Origin: Azadirachta indica
Lineage: Eukaryota; Streptophyta; Magnoliopsida; Sapindales; Meliaceae
Reading direction: 5' to 3'
DNA: 64,000 bases
Assembly: GCA_022749755.1 (NCBI GenBank)
Contig: CM040449.1
Coordinates: 12,062,363-12,126,362 of the forward strand
Under the pieces are notes generated by a model, which was not told the origin of the DNA, did no database searches, and saw only the letters and a program-made list of their open reading frames with translations. Positions 61,580-64,000 of the stretch are shown here, piece after piece (within the stretch, counting starts at the first letter, position 1; every line of letters begins with the position of its first letter). Made by a program: the position numbers and the translations under genes.

Positions 61580-62542
61580 ATGGAGTCTTCTTCAGGTGTT
61601 GCAGAAGACAACTATCGTTTTACCTTACAAGGAGAACAAGAGAAAGATACCAAATGGAGGTTCGGAAAGCGCCCTAACTATGATGTTGTCAACAAGCTCT
61701 TCGAAGAAGGAAGAACCAAGGTTTAACTTCTAAACGTGTGCTCTTAGAACATATGTTTTTGTCTTGTCTTTTCAACTGAGCTTGCTTTGATATTGTTTTA
61801 TGGAAGATATGGCCGGCAGGGTCGCTTGAAGAGAAGGTGCAGAACCTTGTGAAGTCATGGGAGGCTGAGATTATCCACAAGACACGCTTGGAGGACTTTA
61901 AGACAATCGACACAGAGAAGTATACCTTCAGCCTGAATGGTAAAGCCGGTAAAAGATTATCAGTCAGCTTTTCATGAAACGGTAAGATGTTTGACGTGCT
62001 GATGATGGTGATTTACAGGGAGGAAAGCTATGAATATGAAGGAAATAGCAGCGCTTGGAGGAGGATACAACCCACAACTGCAAACTGCGTTGCCGAAAGA
62101 GCTCAGATTTTATGATCCGGATGTTGAAACGGCGGTTTCATCTCATAATGCCTTTACGACAACTTTTCCGAGAGGATTTGCAGTGGAAATTCTCCAGGTT
62201 TATTCTGGACCACCGGTTATTGTCTACAAGTTTAGGCACTGGGGTTACATGGAGGGTCCTTTTAAAGGGCATGCCCCAACTGGAGAGCTGGTGGAATTCT
62301 TTGGCATGGGCATTTTGGAGGTATCCATTAATGCTATATTACTTTCTATCCTAATTTCAAGAACTTGTAACAATATATCATGACTTGATATGAAACAGCT
62401 GAACGAGGAGATGAAGATTGTGAAGGTAGAGCTCTTTTATGACCGCGGAGAATTGCTTGGAGGTCTTCTGAAGGGGGCTAAAATGGATAGCTCTGTTGAA
62501 ATGGGAGCTTCTGCCTGCTCTATATTGGGGAACACAGGCTAG
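61580..62542 (+). CDS. Pathogen-related protein, gene B
   Basis: Four exons, 61580-61720, 61807-61939, 62019-62320 and 62399-62542, with GT-AG introns, give 239 residues. It shares with gene A the blocks DTKWRFG, PNYDVVNKLFEEGRTK, GSLEEKVQNLVKSW, YTFSLNGRK, VEILQVYSGPPVIVYKFRHW, GYMEGPFKGHAPTGELVEFF and DRGELLGGLLKG. Exon lengths match gene A closely (133 and 302 bases in exons 2 and 3 of both). Introns are much shorter than in A. The start was chosen by alignment with A and C. The promoter region is more similar to gene C than to A, so B and C are the younger duplicates. Confidence 0.93.
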
Positions 62543-63480
62543 CCAGCTTTGCAATATCAGAGTTTGATATAAATAAAATGAAAATGAATTATTGAATAAA
62601 TAATTATACTGAAGACTGCAGTATGATATCCACAAATGTAAGCTTCAACCAGTTGTTTCGATGTTTACGGATGAATCTCACGAACAGATTTATTAGATTT
62701 CAGAATGTGAATTGGCTTGTCAATAGTTATGAAATATTCCAAGCCCTTTTTCAATTTTTCTGTGATAGATAGACATTACAAGAGCGATTGCATGCACATC
62801 AATATATTACAAATTCAACATAGTATGTCCATAAAGACACGTATGGATCAAAATCAAGAACATTGTTCAGCTAAAAGAAAAGGATGAAGATCAAGTGGAA
62901 TATGCATAGGAAAAATGTTTGATCTCTCCTTTCGTTTGTTGTTAAGAAAAGGAATGGAAAGAATGCATTTTTCTCTTATTCGGGCAATTTAGATAACAAG
63001 GAACGGAAACAAGCATAAAGAAGCGTCTTCAACATCTAGTCATTCACTTTAATTAAAAGATACATATAATTCATATAAATGGTGATAACAACAAATATGT
63101 AAACGTAAAGGTCAAACCCCCCCTCTCTGTCCATCAACTGTTGAAGAGAGAGAGTGTTATTAGCACTGGAAAAATCTTCCCCTCTCCCTTCTCCTCCAAT
63201 TTCCAAACAAACAACCTTTCTTTGTTTTCCTTTTCGTTTACTGTCCCTTCTTTTCATCCTCTTCTCTTCCTGCCCCACTGCTACTTACCCGTACAGGCCC
63301 ACAGTGAGCAAAAGACCTCAGACTGAATAATTTCAAGAAATTCACTGCAATGCAGGTCCAGATATAACAGCAGATTTTCTAGGCAACAAAGAAAATTCTC
63401 CAGGACCTACCATCCTATGAACCAACTTCTATAACATAAATTCAGCAATCCCTCTAATCTTCTTGGCAATAACTTGGAAG
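62543..63480. other. Intergenic DNA between pathogen-related genes B and C
   Basis: Gene B 3' UTR, then unique sequence with a pyrimidine-rich stretch near 63170-63280. The 60 bases before gene C resemble those before gene B. Confidence 0.5.
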
Positions 63481-64000
63481 ATGGAATCTTCTTCAGTTGT
63501 TGCAGAAGACAAGTATTGTTTTACCTTGCAAGGAAAACAAGAGAAAGATACCAAATGGAGGTTCGAAAAACGCCCCAACTATGATGTTGTCAACAAGCTC
63601 TTCGACGAAGGCAGAACGAAGATTTTAACTTCTTAACCTGTGCTCTTAGAACATATGTTTTTGCCTTGTCTTTTCGGCTGAGCTTGTTTTTAAGGTTGTT
63701 GTATGGAAGATATGGCTAGCTAGGTCGCTTGAAGAGAAGGTGCAAAACCTTGGGAAGTCATGGGAGGCTGAGATTATCCACAAGACACACTTGGAGGACT
63801 TTAAGACAATCGATACAGAGAAGTATACCTTTAGACTGAATGGTAAAGCCAGTAACAGATTATTAGTCAACTTTTCATGAAACGGTAAAATATTTAACGT
63901 GCTAATGATGGTGATTTAAAAGGAGGAAAGTTATGAATATGAAGGAAATAGCAGCGCTTGGAGGAGGATACAACCCACAACTGCAAACTGCGTTGCCGAA
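63481..64000 (+). pseudogene. Pathogen-related protein gene C, decaying third copy, cut by window end
   Basis: Exons 63481-63621 and 63710-63842 align base for base in length with gene B (141 and 133), and exon 3 would start at about 63922. The first donor has changed from AAG|GT to AAG|AT, and reading on meets a stop within five codons (TCT TAA). The second acceptor has changed from TTACAG|GG to TTAAAA|GG; the nearest AG, one or more bases later, shifts the frame. The TATTTAA box is also interrupted. Coding sequence is otherwise well kept (WRFEKRPNYDVVNKLFDEGR). It is probably a recent pseudogene, unless alternative splice sites are used. The remainder is outside the window. Confidence 0.75.

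Overview
This is a nuclear window from a flowering plant, most likely a eudicot. It is AT-rich, its genes carry many GT-AG introns, its intergenic space is full of decayed transposons, and all recognisable proteins are plant families. No species can be named from the sequence alone.

Layout. 1-0.85 kb: the last exons of VPS45 (+). 0.9-11.8 kb: gene-poor AT-rich DNA built from local duplications (a 0.35-kb pair around a perfect hairpin, and a diverged ~2-kb pair) and foldback MITEs. 12-12.9 kb: a DUF506/PDDEXK-like gene (-). 14.5-15.06 kb: a two-monomer tandem repeat. 17.0-22.7 kb: a complete but dead Mutator-like element (TIRs, probable 9-bp TSD, transposase remnant on -), into which a four-LTR TRIM retrotransposon array has inserted. 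23.7-30.6 kb: a LAZ1/OST-alpha-type membrane protein gene (+) with an ACGT-element promoter. 32.4-33.0 kb: a two-gene box C/D snoRNA cluster with telo-box and TATA (+). 33-43 kb: accessory DNA holding a chimera of a ribosomal protein L14 fragment and a dihydropyrimidine dehydrogenase (PYD1) fragment, plus glycine-rich coding debris. 43.8-47.8 kb: CLP1, the pre-mRNA 3'-end processing factor (-), with an inverted second copy of the same snoRNA pair just upstream. 50.7-51.4 kb: a Ulp1-type protease remnant. 55.3-56.45 kb: a non-autonomous TIR element with a perfect 10-bp target duplication. 57-64 kb: a tandem array of three pathogen-related-protein genes (+). Two are intact and the third, cut by the window end, has lost splice signals.

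The conserved genes (VPS45, LAZ1-like, CLP1) are housekeeping membrane-traffic and RNA-processing functions with no shared pathway. The snoRNAs and CLP1 are linked by position and strand only. The most informative features are the duplicated snoRNA pair, the captured-fragment chimera, the TRIM-in-MULE nest and the decaying third pathogen-related gene. Exon models were derived by hand from splice consensus, reading-frame continuity and remembered family sequence; no alignment was run.
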